Notes under the pieces: model-generated
What the model was told of the DNA's origin: nothing
Seen by the model: only the letters and a program-made list of their open reading frames with translations
Databases searched by the model: none
Shown: positions 1-9,517 of the stretch, piece after piece
Position numbering within the stretch: position 1 is the stretch's first letter
Layout: the number at the start of each line of letters is the position of its first letter
Position numbers and translations under genes: made by a program
Assembly: GCA_018698075.1 (NCBI GenBank)
Contig: JABINT010000031.1
Location: 1-49,965, forward strand
Direction: 5' to 3'
DNA from: Acidiferrobacteraceae bacterium
Lineage (GTDB): Bacteria; Pseudomonadota; Gammaproteobacteria; Arenicellales; UBA868
DNA: 49,965 bases

Positions 1-1
1 G

Positions 2-301
2 CGCTTGGCTGGATGTATTGACGGTGTCAATCTCAAGTTGATGAAGTGTGGCGGTATCAGCGAAGCTTTGCGTATCGTCGCTACCGCTCGAGCCCATAAT
101 CTTAAGACGATGATCGGCTGCATGGGTGAATCCTCGGTCGCCATAGGCGCTGGCGCTTCTCTTGGTGCACTGTTTGACCATATTGATCTGGATTCGCACC
201 TCAATCTGTTGCCTGATCCCGCTTCGGGGCTTTGTCTTGATGCGGGCGTGGTCAACGTGGATGCAAAACGACCTGGACACGGAGTCACACTGACATGCTA
301 A
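2..301 (+). CDS. dgcA: C-terminal part of an enolase-superfamily dipeptide epimerase / N-acetyl-D-Glu racemase (DgcA-like), 5' end outside window
   Basis: Open from the window edge; 'DGVNLKLMKCGGISEALRI...MIGCMGESSVAIGAGASLGALFDHIDLDSHLNL' is typical of the muconate-lactonizing/dipeptide epimerase C-terminal barrel; overlaps a DUF1611 gene as in dgcA-dgcN pairs. Confidence 0.7.
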   Translation, partial: RLAGCIDGVNLKLMKCGGISEALRIVATARAHNLKTMIGCMGESSVAIGAGASLGALFDHIDLDSHLNLLPDPASGLCLDAGVVNVDAKRPGHGVTLTC

Positions 302-1326
302 AGCCTGACCAGAAACTGGTCATCCATTTTTTCGAACAGATTGACAAGTTGAACGGCAAGATGGGGCACGGCGTGCTGCGTTACTCACGCAACCCGATTG
401 CCTGTGCTGTTGACTTCAATCACGGCGGGTGCAGCACCCGTGAACTGCTGGGCTTCGGGCCGGATGTGCCGGTGGTGTCCTCGGTTGCCCAGGCTGTCGA
501 TGTCGGTGGTGAGGTGCTGGTACTGGGGATGGCGCCTTCTGGTGGCCGCCTGCCACCAGAGATGGTGGCAGAAGTAGATCACGCCGTGGCGTCGGGGATG
601 AGTGTGGTTAACGGCCTGCATGAACAGCTTGGACCGCGGTATCCGGATCTGAAGGAAGGCCAGTGGGTTTGGGATATCCGCCGGGAGCCCCAAGATCTGG
701 GCATCGCCTGGGCGCGGGCGGCCGGGCTGTCGAATCGGCGAGCGCTGCTGGTGGGAACCGATATGGCAGTTGGAAAAATGACGGCTGGCCTTGAGATCTG
801 GCATGCGTCGCTCAAGCGCGAAATCCGTGCCGAGTTTCTGGCGACCGGGCAGATCGGCATCCTGATCAGCGGTAAGGGGATCCCCCTGGATGCGATCCGG
901 GTGGATTATGCCTGTGGTGCCGTGGAGGGAATGGTGATGGATGCCGCTGATGCCCAACTGGTGATCGTTGAGGGTCAGGGCTCAATCGTACATCCTGGTA
1001 GTACCTCGACACTGCCGCTGATCCGTGGCTCGTGCCCGACACACCTGGTGTTGTGCCATCGTGCTGGTATGACTGAGCTTGATACCGTGGGCGCAGCCAT
1101 TCGAGTGCCGCCGCTCAACGAGGTTATTGCACTGTATGAAGATCTGGCCGGTGCGTGCGGCACTTTTACCCGACCGCTGACGGCTGGAATTGCACTGAAT
1201 ACCGCACATCTTGATGCAGATGACGCGGCACGCGCCGTGGCGCAGATACAAGATGAAACCGGCCGGCTCGTGGTCGACCCTGTGCGAGATGGTGCCGATG
1301 CGTTGGTTGACGCATTAATGCGCTGA
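295..1326 (+). CDS. dgcN: DUF1611 family protein, DgcN-like D-glutamate N-acetyltransferase
   Basis: 343 aa ORF with P-loop-like 'LLVGTDMAVGKMTAGLEI' and 'IVEGQGSIVHPGS' motifs of DUF1611; 7-nt overlap with upstream epimerase. Confidence 0.7.
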   Translation: MLKPDQKLVIHFFEQIDKLNGKMGHGVLRYSRNPIACAVDFNHGGCSTRELLGFGPDVPVVSSVAQAVDVGGEVLVLGMAPSGGRLPPEMVAEVDHAVASGMSVVNGLHEQLGPRYPDLKEGQWVWDIRREPQDLGIAWARAAGLSNRRALLVGTDMAVGKMTAGLEIWHASLKREIRAEFLATGQIGILISGKGIPLDAIRVDYACGAVEGMVMDAADAQLVIVEGQGSIVHPGSTSTLPLIRGSCPTHLVLCHRAGMTELDTVGAAIRVPPLNEVIALYEDLAGACGTFTRPLTAGIALNTAHLDADDAARAVAQIQDETGRLVVDPVRDGADALVDALMR

Positions 1327-1518
1327 ACCTGGCCAGGGCCGAAAAAACGCAATCAATGTCTGGCTGCACCACAAAAGCCTAATCTTTCCCCCGTTGTGTG
1401 TGTTTTTGCCTGGAAAAACAGGCTAATTTGGACTGAATGAGAAAGGCATTTATCTCGATAGGGTATCTGCCTCAGTGGTAAAACACGGATCCCTCAACAG
1501 CATGAAGATAACCTCGTC

Positions 1519-1761
1519 ATGCACGTTCTAGACAATATTCGTCGGTGGGTGGGCGCATTGGCTGAGTTGGGTATTTCAATCATTGCGCTGGGAGTTGTTT
1601 TGCAGGTTCTTTTTGGAGACGAAACAGGCGCAACTCCTTTTTTACCCGTAGATGTACTTGGAAGTGTTGTCGGATTTGTTAGCGCTCTGGGAAGCGAAGG
1701 GCTGGTCGGTCTGATAGCGCTTGGAATTTTGTGGTGGGCATATAACAAGAGATCTGCATAG
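1519..1761 (+). CDS. small membrane protein, unknown function (two predicted hydrophobic segments)
   Basis: 80 aa ORF with hydrophobic stretches, followed by a strong intrinsic terminator; no clear Shine-Dalgarno. Confidence 0.5.
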   Translation: MHVLDNIRRWVGALAELGISIIALGVVLQVLFGDETGATPFLPVDVLGSVVGFVSALGSEGLVGLIALGILWWAYNKRSA

Positions 1762-1790
1762 GTTATTTTCGAGCAGTAAGAGCAGTCTTT

Positions 1791-1816
1791 AAGAGGGGGC
1801 ATCGCCCCTCTTTTTT
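1791..1816 (+). terminator. intrinsic terminator
   Basis: AAGAGGGGGC-ATCG-CCCCTCTTTTTT: GC-rich stem followed by T run. Confidence 0.8.
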
Positions 1817-1861
1817 ATGGTCCCCGGTTCAGACGAGCGTCCTTGAGGTGCCAGATCAGTG

Positions 1862-3616
1862 CTAGTGCGCTTCTTTATCTACAAAGCCGGCCAGTAGCAG
1901 CCCGTTGATAAAGGGCTCGATATTCCGTGGATCCTGATAGGGTTGGAATCTCCGGCTGTCATTCACCGTATAGCCCGGTACCTCGGCCATCACAGCGTCG
2001 CGCTCGGCGGCCGCTCGGCCCATATCGCCCAGTTGTGCGTAACTGGCCGCGAGCACCCGACGATGAAATCGGTTGGGGTTGTCGATTCTCAGTAGTGCCT
2101 GGACAGCATCCACATATCTGTCGGTGTTGTAGTGGGCAATCGCCAACCCCCACAAGTACCATGACGGCGGAAAGGGGTTGTGGGACAGCGCTTTGTTGAG
2201 CTGGATGAGCGCTGACTCGGGTTCACCGGTGAAGATCAGTACGAGGCCTCTGCCGGCGAGCGCATCAGCGTGGTTTGGATTAAGGTCGATGGCCTGATCC
2301 AGGTGAGCCATCGCTTCAATGTAATGCCTGCGCCACAGATAGGTGAGGCCGAAGACGGCATGCGCCAGGCTGTCAGTTGGATCAAGCTCGAGCGCGTGAC
2401 TCGCATGGCGTGCCGCCTGGCGTATACAGGCGTTTGGATCTTCTGTCCACATCATCAGAAAATCCGCCAGGTAGGTCAGTGCGAGGCCCGACAGGGCGGT
2501 CGCGGACGCTGAATCGGTGCGAAGTACCTTTTGGAAAAGTTCTCGAGCTGTTTTGGTGTCGACTGGCTCACGCATCCGGTAGACCAACTGGCGAGCCTGA
2601 ATTGTGTCCGCATAAGCGGTTACCTCAGACTTTGTTGCCGAGTCTCGAATGGCGTTTTGCTCCATATTACCGATCAGCGTCATTACGATGTGCCGGGTAA
2701 TCTCGTCCTGTATTGCCGGCAGATCTGTCATGACGGCATCAAAAGTCTCAGACCACAGGTAGTTGCCGGCTGGAATCTCCAGAAGGTTCACGACCAGGCG
2801 GAAGCTGTCAGCGCGCTTCCGGAGAGTGCCGTCAACCAGATAACGTACGCCAAGGCGTTGACCTAGCTGAGCCTTGTTCTGTGACTGGTGATGCTGTGTC
2901 AGTGCCGTGTGCGAGGCGAGGACAAACAATTGGCGAAACCGCGACAGGGCGCCGATCAGATCTACGGTAAGTGCTTCACCCATGTTGTCCAAAGGCAGAT
3001 TGTGATCAAGACTGGCAAACGGCAGCACCAGGATTGCGAGCCGGGTGTCGGTGGTGTTGTTGCCTTCGCGCTGTGTTATCTCGTAATCTGTGTGCAACAG
3101 GTGGGCGTGGACTGGTACGGCAATATTGCGAAGCAATTGATCGCCGATGGATTCGAAACAGACATCCAGAGAGTCGCCTATGACCTCACGCGCTGATTGC
3201 GAGATACAGATGCCCCCAGGGGGGGCGATTTCCTGTAGCCGGGCCGCGATGTTTACGCCATTGCCGAAAGCCTGGTCACCGTCGACGATCACTTCTCCCA
3301 GGTTGATTCCAATGCGGGCCCGCAAGCACTGGTGTTCCGGTACGTTCTCGTTAGCTACGGCCAGCCGCTTGTGCAGGGCGATGGCGGTTATTGCCGCAGC
3401 GCTGGCGGTAGGGAATACGGCCAGCAGGCTGTCACCGGCTGTGTTGACCAGTTGTCCCCCGTTGTTGGTAATAACGATGCGCGCGTGGGCAAAGCCCTCT
3501 TTCAGCGCGTGGAAGGTCGCTTCTTCATCCTGCCAGGTCAGGCGGGAAAATTCGACGATATCTCCATGTAACACCGCCAACAGCACTCGTTCAGTTTTTT
3601 CTTTAGTTTCGCCCAT
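1862..3616 (-). CDS. class III adenylate/guanylate cyclase domain protein with C-terminal TPR repeats
   Basis: N-terminal 'VLHGDIVEFSRLTWQDEEATF...GDSLLAVFPTASAA...ARIGINLGEVIVDGDQAFGNGVNIAARLQEIAPPGGICIS' cyclase homology domain; TPR pattern 'ALELDPTDSLAHAVFGLTYLWRRHYIEAMAHLDQAIDLNPNHADALAGRG'. Confidence 0.85.
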   Translation of the reverse strand: MGETKEKTERVLLAVLHGDIVEFSRLTWQDEEATFHALKEGFAHARIVITNNGGQLVNTAGDSLLAVFPTASAAAITAIALHKRLAVANENVPEHQCLRARIGINLGEVIVDGDQAFGNGVNIAARLQEIAPPGGICISQSAREVIGDSLDVCFESIGDQLLRNIAVPVHAHLLHTDYEITQREGNNTTDTRLAILVLPFASLDHNLPLDNMGEALTVDLIGALSRFRQLFVLASHTALTQHHQSQNKAQLGQRLGVRYLVDGTLRKRADSFRLVVNLLEIPAGNYLWSETFDAVMTDLPAIQDEITRHIVMTLIGNMEQNAIRDSATKSEVTAYADTIQARQLVYRMREPVDTKTARELFQKVLRTDSASATALSGLALTYLADFLMMWTEDPNACIRQAARHASHALELDPTDSLAHAVFGLTYLWRRHYIEAMAHLDQAIDLNPNHADALAGRGLVLIFTGEPESALIQLNKALSHNPFPPSWYLWGLAIAHYNTDRYVDAVQALLRIDNPNRFHRRVLAASYAQLGDMGRAAAERDAVMAEVPGYTVNDSRRFQPYQDPRNIEPFINGLLLAGFVDKEAH

Positions 3617-3753
3617 GGCAGATGCTCAACGGGGTTGATGGCGATTCCAGTCACTGGTCAGCAGCCACCGCCTTGGAGTGCTGACTTTGCGAAAGTTCGC
3701 TACTCGGCAAGAATGGGTTCTTGGTAAGTTCGTAACCCAACTGGAGAAAGTGT

Positions 3754-4371
3754 ATGTCAAGCACGACAGGCTCGTATACCTTGCATAACTGCAGCTCGGT
3801 AAAAGATTACTTCAGACAGAAGGTGACTGATGCGATCGATGAAGAAAGTATCAGCGTAATGGAAGATACCCAGGCCTATTTGGTTAATCTGCTGACTTTT
3901 TACACGCGAACAGATCATTTTTTTGAGCACACGAATCAAGGGCTGGAGCTGCGACCGCTCGCGCTCGTCTACGGTGAGGCACTTTCAGCCAAGACAACCA
4001 CTGAGCGTGCTGTTGCGCTGCGCCGAGTCGGCGATGTGGCGCTGTTTGTGGCCGGGGTATTTCGACATAGTTTCAGCCGCAAGCCGGTAGGGGTGGACTA
4101 TTACATTGCCATGGGCGGTAATGCTTACGAGCACCTGTCGCTCGCCTGTACTCGAACCAGCCAGGGCACTGGCGCGGTTTTTTCGGAATTGGGGACAAAG
4201 TTTGCGCTTCTGGCCGAGGTGCTGACACGCACTTTTGAACAAGGCGTGAAGAGCGATAAAGACCTGCTCGCAGTTTATGAGCGCTGGCGCCGGACTGGCA
4301 GCGCGCGTTACGCCAGACAATTACAGCAAGTTGGCATAAACCTTGGGGTTTCTTCCCGCCGGGCGCACTGA
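3754..4371 (+). CDS. conserved hypothetical protein (205 aa)
   Basis: Long ORF, protein-like composition; stop directly adjoins the next ORF start (TGA|ATG). Confidence 0.65.
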   Translation: MSSTTGSYTLHNCSSVKDYFRQKVTDAIDEESISVMEDTQAYLVNLLTFYTRTDHFFEHTNQGLELRPLALVYGEALSAKTTTERAVALRRVGDVALFVAGVFRHSFSRKPVGVDYYIAMGGNAYEHLSLACTRTSQGTGAVFSELGTKFALLAEVLTRTFEQGVKSDKDLLAVYERWRRTGSARYARQLQQVGINLGVSSRRAH

Positions 4372-5022
4372 ATGCGCTCCCTGAGCCGGCTGCAGCACTG
4401 GCTGGCGGCCGTGTACGAGATCAACGTCGATTACGACGTAATGGACTTTCTTGTGACAGATCAGGCGGTGGCTTGCGCTTTGCAGGGGGATAACAACCGA
4501 CCGGATTGCCCGGAAAAGCTGTTTTTGCAGCAGACCTCTGGGGAGTTAGGCATTTCGCTTTACCTGGCACCTGAGGTCATCACCGGGTTGGCGACCGGTA
4601 ACGCTGTTTCCAGCGCCCGTGATGCGCAGGTGTTTTGTCATGCCATCGAAGGCGTCAGCCACTTTCTTTATCTGGTTTGGCGTGCCGGTTTTGATCGCAC
4701 GCTGACACAACTCGAGCTGGAACTGCAGGCAGAGATAGATAAGTTCATCGGTTTGCTGGTTCTGGCTGGAGGTCGACACTCTTTCGACGTGGCGTCACTG
4801 CACTCTTGGCTTTTTGAAAACGTGGCCTTCGAAAGTGGATTGAACTGTCAGGCGCGAGCCCGGTACCAGGCGGCCAACTGTTATGCCAGCGACTATTGCG
4901 GCCAGTTGGATCGCCGATACCTGAGAGCTCAGGATGGGCCGGGACTGACCCGGGAGTTGCGCCGGTTTTATCGCCAGGATCAACGTGGCAAGCTGGCTAT
5001 GATCAGATCACTTGCGGCCTGA
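4372..5022 (+). CDS. conserved hypothetical protein (216 aa)
   Basis: ORF immediately following the 205 aa ORF, likely co-translated. Confidence 0.65.
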   Translation: MRSLSRLQHWLAAVYEINVDYDVMDFLVTDQAVACALQGDNNRPDCPEKLFLQQTSGELGISLYLAPEVITGLATGNAVSSARDAQVFCHAIEGVSHFLYLVWRAGFDRTLTQLELELQAEIDKFIGLLVLAGGRHSFDVASLHSWLFENVAFESGLNCQARARYQAANCYASDYCGQLDRRYLRAQDGPGLTRELRRFYRQDQRGKLAMIRSLAA

Positions 5023-5167
5023 GCATCTTCTTGGGGTTGAGATCCTGTTGTGGTCCCCGGGGCTAGTCTCATAGACGGGTGTTGGCAAACACATTCAATT
5101 AAACAATCATTTACCTATACAATATCGCGTTCTTTGACAGATTAACCCGCTCGGCGGGAGATGCTCG

Positions 5168-6727
5168 ATGCGAGAACATGTGTTGTTGATGGATACGACT
5201 TTGCGGGACGGGGAGCAGACCCAGGGAGTCTCGTTCGCACCGGACGAGAAGGTCAGCATTGCCCGCGCGCTACTGCACAACCTCAAAGTGGATCGTATTG
5301 AAGTGGCTTCCGCCGGAGTCTCACACGGCGAAAAAGAGGCTGTGACTCGTATTCATGACTGGGCCGCAACTAACGAGTGCCTGGACCGGGTCGAAGTGCT
5401 GGGCTTCACGGATCACCGGCGCAGTGTCGATTGGCTGATGAGCACTGGTGGCCGGGTGCTTAACCTGTTGACCAAGGGCAGCGAGAAGCATTGCACTGAG
5501 CAATTACGCAAGACCCTTGAGCAGCATCTGGACGACATTGGGCGTACTGTGGCTTATGCGCACGACCAGAATCTATTGGTTAATGTTTATCTGGAAGACT
5601 GGTCCAATGGGTATCGCGACAGTCGCGATTACGTGTACCGGATGGTAGAAGGCCTGGTGGCCATGAACATCGGTTACCTGATGCTGCCTGATACGCTCGG
5701 CGTGATGAGCCCGCAAGAAGTGACCACTGCTGTTGGCGATATGTGTGATCGTTTCCCTGAGCAGGATTTTGATTTTCATCCGCACAACGATTACGGGCTC
5801 GCCACCGCCAACGCCATGGCCGCAGTGCAGTGCGGTGTCGCATCCATTCACGTAACGCTGAACTGCTTAGGTGAACGGGCCGGCAACGTCTCACTGGCTG
5901 AAGTGGCTGTCGTCCTTAAGGATAAGCTCGGGGTAAGTGTTGCGATAGACGAATCCAAAATTCACGATCTCAGCCAGATGGTCGAGAATTTCTCCGGCAA
6001 GCGGGTTGCTGCGAACTCACCCATTATTGGCAGCGATGTGTTTACCCAGACCAGCGGGATCCATGCCGATGGTGACCGCAAGGGCAAGCTCTACCAGACC
6101 GAACTCAGCCCGAACCGCTTTGATCGTCAGCACAGCTATGCGCTGGGCAAGATGAGCGGCAAGGCATCGCTGACCAAGAACCTGGAGGAGCTTGGCATTG
6201 AATTGTCCGAAGACAATCAGCGTAAGGTGTTGCAAAAGATCGTGGAGATAGCCGACACCAAGGCAACCATCACCATCGAAGATCTGCCCTTTATCATTGC
6301 TGATATTCTGGAAAGTGGCGACTACCGTCATGTCGAGCTGCTGAACTGTTCGATTACCAGCGGTTATGAGATCGAGTCGACTGCCAGCCTACGAGTGCGG
6401 ATCGGTGATCAGATCCACAAGTCATCGAATTCTGGCAACGGCGGTTTTGATGCCTTTATCAAGGCGATGAAACAGGTGCTTGAGCCGGACGGCTTTGTGC
6501 TCCCGGAGCTGACGGATTTCGAGATCCGCATTCCCAAGGGCGGCCATACCAGCGCCCTTACCGAATGTTTTATTAGTTGGGATGACAACGGCCGCGAGTT
6601 CAAGACCCGGGGCGTGCACGCCAATCAGGTTTTTGCCAGCGTCAATGCGGCTCTGCGCATGCTCAATATGAAAATGCACCAGGACCTACCCGGCGGCGAA
6701 TCACAACCGCTGGATACGCCGGAGTAA
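5168..6727 (+). CDS. 2-isopropylmalate synthase / citramalate synthase family protein (HMGL-like barrel plus LeuA-type regulatory domain)
   Basis: 'LLMDTTLRDGEQTQGVSFAPDEKV', 'FDFHPHNDYGLATANAMAAVQCGVASIHVTLNCLGERAGNVSLAEV', 'TSGIHADGDRKG'; 519 aa. Confidence 0.85.
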   Translation: MREHVLLMDTTLRDGEQTQGVSFAPDEKVSIARALLHNLKVDRIEVASAGVSHGEKEAVTRIHDWAATNECLDRVEVLGFTDHRRSVDWLMSTGGRVLNLLTKGSEKHCTEQLRKTLEQHLDDIGRTVAYAHDQNLLVNVYLEDWSNGYRDSRDYVYRMVEGLVAMNIGYLMLPDTLGVMSPQEVTTAVGDMCDRFPEQDFDFHPHNDYGLATANAMAAVQCGVASIHVTLNCLGERAGNVSLAEVAVVLKDKLGVSVAIDESKIHDLSQMVENFSGKRVAANSPIIGSDVFTQTSGIHADGDRKGKLYQTELSPNRFDRQHSYALGKMSGKASLTKNLEELGIELSEDNQRKVLQKIVEIADTKATITIEDLPFIIADILESGDYRHVELLNCSITSGYEIESTASLRVRIGDQIHKSSNSGNGGFDAFIKAMKQVLEPDGFVLPELTDFEIRIPKGGHTSALTECFISWDDNGREFKTRGVHANQVFASVNAALRMLNMKMHQDLPGGESQPLDTPE

Positions 6728-6733
6728 AACGCG

Positions 6734-7843
6734 TTAGCCGTTGCTGGGCATTGATTTCAGCGCTGCGACCACCCGGTCACCAAATTCGCTGGTGCTGATC
6801 TGTCTTTCCGCGTTACCGCGACGTGCCAGGTCAGGGGTGGTGTAGCCATCGGTGAAAACGCTTTGCATGGCCTGCCACAGGTTGCGGGCCTCGGCTTCCA
6901 TGCCAAAACTCATTTGTAGCATCATCGCCACCGATCCCAGCATTGAGTAGGGATTGGCGATGCCTTGCCCGGCGATATCGGGTGCCGAACCGTGCGAGGG
7001 CTCGTAGTAGGATTTTTCCGGGCCGACACAGGCCGAAGGCATTAGGCCAAGTGATCCGAGGATTCCGCCGCACTGGTCGCTGAGAATGTCACCGAACATA
7101 TTCTCCATTACCATGACATCAAATCGAGTCGGGTCAAGGCACAGGTAGGTGGCAGCCGCATCGACCAGCACATGTTCAACCTGTACATCCGGGTAATCCA
7201 CGCGAACTTCTTCAAGGATCTCGTTCCACAGTACGCTGGACTTAAGCACATTGCTCTTGTGCACGTTGTGCAACACCTTTTTGCGCTGCGATGACAATTT
7301 GAAAGCCACCTCGAGTACCTGGCGGATCTGGTCTTCGTCGTACTCGAGCGTCTCGTGGACGTAGCGCCGTCCAGAATCATTGACACCAGTGGTCTTAGCG
7401 CCGAAATACAGGCCTCCCACCAGTTCACGGATAATGACCAGGTCGATACCGTCACCGATGATCTCTGGGCGTAACGGCGAAAAGTGGGCAAGGCTTGGCG
7501 GCAGGGTGACCGGGCGGAAGTTGGCATAAGTCTGGTAACGCCGGCGCATTGGCAGTAACGCACCGCGCTCGGGCTGCTCATCGATGGGAATCTTCTTTGA
7601 TTCCTCATGACTTAAGCCGATCGTTCCTTTGAGAATCGCATCAGCCTCGTCGCAGATGGCGATCGATTCGTCAGGAAAAGACTTTCCGGTCTCGAACCAG
7701 GCGCAGGCACCAAACAAGGCAGGCCTAAGATCAAAGGAAACCTTGTTACGCTGTTCGATGAGTTTCAGGATCTTGACCGCCTCAGCCATGATCTCGGGAC
7801 CTATGCCGTCACCGGCCAGCAGAGCAATTTTATGTGTTGTCAT
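6734..7843 (-). CDS. leuB: 3-isopropylmalate dehydrogenase family protein
   Basis: 'IALLAGDGIGPEIMAEAVKIL', 'IIRELVGGLYFG', 'DVMVMENMFGDILSDQCGGILGSLGLMPSACVG', 'YEPSHGSAPDIAGQGIANP'. Confidence 0.85.
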   Translation of the reverse strand: MTTHKIALLAGDGIGPEIMAEAVKILKLIEQRNKVSFDLRPALFGACAWFETGKSFPDESIAICDEADAILKGTIGLSHEESKKIPIDEQPERGALLPMRRRYQTYANFRPVTLPPSLAHFSPLRPEIIGDGIDLVIIRELVGGLYFGAKTTGVNDSGRRYVHETLEYDEDQIRQVLEVAFKLSSQRKKVLHNVHKSNVLKSSVLWNEILEEVRVDYPDVQVEHVLVDAAATYLCLDPTRFDVMVMENMFGDILSDQCGGILGSLGLMPSACVGPEKSYYEPSHGSAPDIAGQGIANPYSMLGSVAMMLQMSFGMEAEARNLWQAMQSVFTDGYTTPDLARRGNAERQISTSEFGDRVVAALKSMPSNG

Positions 7844-7880
7844 GTTATCGGGGGCTTGCGGCCCTTGGTGGCGTTACGGG

Positions 7881-8180
7881 TTATTCGCAGGCATCACCGA
7901 TGCCGTTGTGGTTCTGGTCAGATTGTTCCGGGTTGAAGTATCCGGCGCAATTGTCGAGCGCATCGAGTATTCCATCTTCGTCAAGGTCATCACAGATCAG
8001 AATATCGTCCTCATCGTCGATCGGAGGGTAAATCTGGCTCACGGCGCCTGCCTCGGTCGCGGTCATTGCCAGTCCAGTTATCAGGATGGCCAGTAGAGGG
8101 CCGATCAGCGCTGAGTGCGGTCGGGAAGCGATTCTATCTGTCGATTCGCGAACAGTACATCGATACTCGGGGTTTACCAT
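7881..8180 (-). CDS. small exported protein with one thrombospondin type-3-like (TSP3) Ca-binding repeat
   Basis: N-terminal hydrophobic segment 'ALIGPLLAILITGLAMTATEAGA', then 'CDDLDEDGILDALDNCAGYFNPEQSDQNHNGIGDACE'. Confidence 0.65.
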   Translation of the reverse strand: MVNPEYRCTVRESTDRIASRPHSALIGPLLAILITGLAMTATEAGAVSQIYPPIDDEDDILICDDLDEDGILDALDNCAGYFNPEQSDQNHNGIGDACE

Positions 8181-8884
8181 GGAATCTGCGCCCCGGTGTA
8201 ATCAAGGAATTTGCCATTGTCATCCGGCCCAACCTTATCCAGCACCGATTTCAGGCCGGCGGCACTGACTGTTGTGTCTAGCGGCGCTTTGGGTCCACCC
8301 ATATCGGTGCGTACCCACCCCGGATGCAGGGCGACCACAGAAATACTGTTGCACGCCAGATCATGAGCGAGGCTTCGTGTGACCGCATTGAGGGCAGCTT
8401 TGCTGGAGCGATAACTGTATGCACCGCCCGACTGGTTTTCCGACAGGCTACCCATTTTGCTGGAGATCATCGCAACTGTAGCGTGGCCGGTCGCCGCGAG
8501 GTTTGGCCGCAGCGCCCGGGTGACCATAAAGGGCGCGATCGTATTAACCCGTATCTCATTAAGCCAGGTGTCACTATCCAGTGTGTCGATGCAGTCGTCG
8601 CTTGAGGTATAGAGTCCAGCGTTATTAATGAGTAAATGCAGTGGTTGTTTGTCCAGGGTTTTGGGTATCAGTGCGATTGCCTGTGGACTGGTTACGTCCA
8701 GTGTCAGCAGTTCGATCTGATCACGGTATTGCTGTTGCAATGCAAGCAGATCATCTCCCCCGGCATTGCGGGCGGTGGCGATCACCCGGCTGCCCCGAGC
8801 AAGATACTGACGGGCCAGTGCAAACCCAATGCCCCGGCTAGCACCGGTAATCAGTACATTGTGGCCCATAGTCAGGGTATCCAT
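8174..8884 (-). CDS. SDR family NAD(P)-dependent oxidoreductase
   Basis: 'VLITGASRGIGFALARQYLARGSRVIATAR', 'LLINNAGLY', 'YSYRSSKAALNAVTRSLA'. Confidence 0.88.
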   Translation of the reverse strand: MDTLTMGHNVLITGASRGIGFALARQYLARGSRVIATARNAGGDDLLALQQQYRDQIELLTLDVTSPQAIALIPKTLDKQPLHLLINNAGLYTSSDDCIDTLDSDTWLNEIRVNTIAPFMVTRALRPNLAATGHATVAMISSKMGSLSENQSGGAYSYRSSKAALNAVTRSLAHDLACNSISVVALHPGWVRTDMGGPKAPLDTTVSAAGLKSVLDKVGPDDNGKFLDYTGAQIPW

Positions 8885-9238
8885 AACAAAAAGCGATAGA
8901 GAGACTTATAAACGTCTTTTCTGGTACTACCATACATGAGGAAATAGCGTATCTCAGTCGCACAGAACTCCCACAGTGTTCAAGATTACCCCAGGGTTCG
9001 TCAAGACATACAAATCCAACGGCAAGCGTAAGGACCCCTATGGTCCAAGGTTACACATTGTAATCCACCCCCACTGCTCGGGTGACTGTATCCATCGCTA
9101 TTTAAGCGTAGTGGAGTTTCATTCCGAAAGGCGATTGGCAAGCATCCCAATAACTTGCTCGATGCTCATCAGGTTGCTGAACTTCAAAATAGATATCGCG
9201 CATGGTTCTTGAGGCTTGATGCTGGCCCCAGCCGTCTC

Positions 9239-9517
9239 CTAAAGGGCTTGGATAGGCGTTGGAGTTGTAGTCCGGCCGGTTGGAAAGTCTGATATCTCAG
9301 GACGATTCTGGCGAGACACTGGACGAATAGAACTTGGTAACTGACCGATGCGGTACTCCAGTATCGCATCATGGAGTTCCGTTATTTCGCCCAGCCAATG
9401 TGATAACAGTTCCACCTGTCTGACACGGTGAAGTTCGTAGAAAGCGTCATCCAACCAGATATTGCCTTCATCATTTGTACTGACTAACGCTCCCATTTCT
9501 TCTGGTCTTCTCATCAT
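9239..9517 (-). CDS. hypothetical protein (about 91 aa)
   Basis: Minus-strand Shine-Dalgarno GGAGG about 5 nt before ATGATG; protein-like composition. Confidence 0.45.
   Translation of the reverse strand: MMRRPEEMGALVSTNDEGNIWLDDAFYELHRVRQVELLSHWLGEITELHDAILEYRIGQLPSSIRPVSRQNRPEISDFPTGRTTTPTPIQAL

Noticed and set aside
385-957. 190 aa minus-strand ORF
   Set aside because: Antisense to dgcN-like gene; His/Arg-rich shadow ORF.
1460-1495. tRNA D-arm-like string CTGCCTCAGTGGTAAAACACGGATCC
   Set aside because: No matching anticodon arm, T-arm or acceptor stem nearby; likely chance similarity.
3147-3638. 163 aa plus-strand ORF
   Set aside because: Antisense to the cyclase-TPR gene, with low-complexity Ser/Arg/Ala composition typical of shadow ORFs.
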